Shown piece by piece: positions 39,984 through 40,240 of a DNA stretch of 40,240 bases. Below the pieces are notes generated by a model. It saw only the letters and a list, made by a program, of their open reading frames with translations. It was not told the origin of the DNA and did no database searches. Position numbers and translations under genes: made by a program. The stretch's first letter is position 1, and each line of letters begins with the position of its first letter. Source of the stretch: Chara braunii (Eukaryota > Streptophyta > Charophyceae > Charales > Characeae); contig BFEA01000226.1 in assembly GCA_003427395.1 (NCBI GenBank), positions 2,277,831 through 2,318,070 on the forward strand, written 5' to 3'.

Positions 39984-39989
39984 CATCAG

Positions 39990-40240
39990 CCTGGACATGC
40001 TGGGTCGTGGCCAGTGTGCCCTCAGCATTGGTTGGGATGTGGTCAGTGTGCCGCCAACCGCGGGGTCATTATGTGCTGGGATATGGTTAGTATGCCGCCA
40101 GCTTCAGACGATGATTATATGCTGGGACGTGGACAGTGTGCCGCTAGCTTCAGACGATGATTATATGCTGGGACGTGGACAGTGTGCTGCCAGCTTCGGA
40201 CGATGATTATATGCTGGGACGTGGACAGTGTGCCGCCAAC
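39990..40240. repeat. Hairpin repeat array 8, 46-bp tandem units after integrase
   Basis: Six units reach the window edge, the last four exactly 46 bp apart (GCTGGG at 40075, 40121, 40167, 40213). Each has an outer stem GCTGG/CCAGC enclosing GTGGACAGTGTGCC. One unit carries GGTTGG (40030-40035) with CCAACC (40054-40059), a paired change that keeps the stem; another uses GCTGG/CTAGC with a G-U pair. It lies in the 3' untranslated region before the expected 3' LTR. Confidence 0.85.

Larger units (their letters stand above)
31398..40240 (+). mobile_element. Ty3/gypsy-like LTR retrotransposon, internal region (right end missing)
   Basis: Order: primer-binding site, leader, five copies of an unrecognised module, gag with CCHC knuckle, aspartic protease, reverse transcriptase, RNase H, integrase, then a tandem array. 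RT-RNase H before integrase defines the Ty3/gypsy order. Gag and protease share one frame; RT to mid-integrase is in the -1 frame, reached through a slippery site. The copy is damaged: in-frame stops at 32011, 33637, 34156, 35516, 35720, 38338, 38476, 39423 and 39693, and one frameshift near 39315. Extra pre-gag coding and a 3' tandem array recall the plant Tat/Ogre group, but clade assignment needs a tree. Confidence 0.9.

Overview
Eukaryotic nuclear DNA, most likely from a streptophyte green alga or plant. The main clues are a split gene on the minus strand for the fused, plant-type 3-dehydroquinate dehydratase / shikimate dehydrogenase (DQD/SDH), multi-kilobase introns full of microsatellites and SINE/MITE-like repeats, and a Ty3/gypsy-like LTR retroelement with a tRNA-Asp type primer-binding site. 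The repeat-rich, long-intron style fits a charophyte such as Chara, but that is inference. Two assembly gaps (13095-14054 and 26189-27058) and a few single Ns are present.

Left part (1-14.6 kb): four DQD/SDH exons read right to left (14563-14367, 11477-11372, 5180-4953, 3053-2704), all with GT/AG borders and matching phases. They encode the whole type I dehydratase and the start of the shikimate dehydrogenase; the remaining exons lie left of the window. Three G-box hexamers spaced 22 bp apart sit 166-215 bp upstream of the ATG. The introns hold a type III hammerhead ribozyme motif (427-478), a tRNA-related SINE family, a hAT-like MITE with a perfect 8-bp target duplication, and a GC-rich island.

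Middle (14.6-29.7 kb): no convincing protein gene. It holds a nested pair of the same MITE, a U6 snRNA-like sequence with a decayed duplicate, and then about 8 kb of unrelated short tandem-repeat families. These families share one property: each repeat unit encodes a small hairpin, and several show paired changes that keep the stem.

Right part (29.7-40.24 kb): a broken coding region, then the internal part of an LTR retroelement: primer-binding site, structured leader, five degenerate tandem copies of an unrecognised ~130-residue module, gag with a CCHC knuckle, aspartic protease, a textbook -1 frameshift signal (UUUUUUA plus a 10-bp stem), reverse transcriptase/RNase H, integrase, and one more hairpin-forming 46-bp repeat array running off the right edge. 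The element is decayed (nine in-frame stops, one frameshift in integrase). The pre-gag module array, the protease/RT frameshift signal and the hairpin arrays are the most unusual content.
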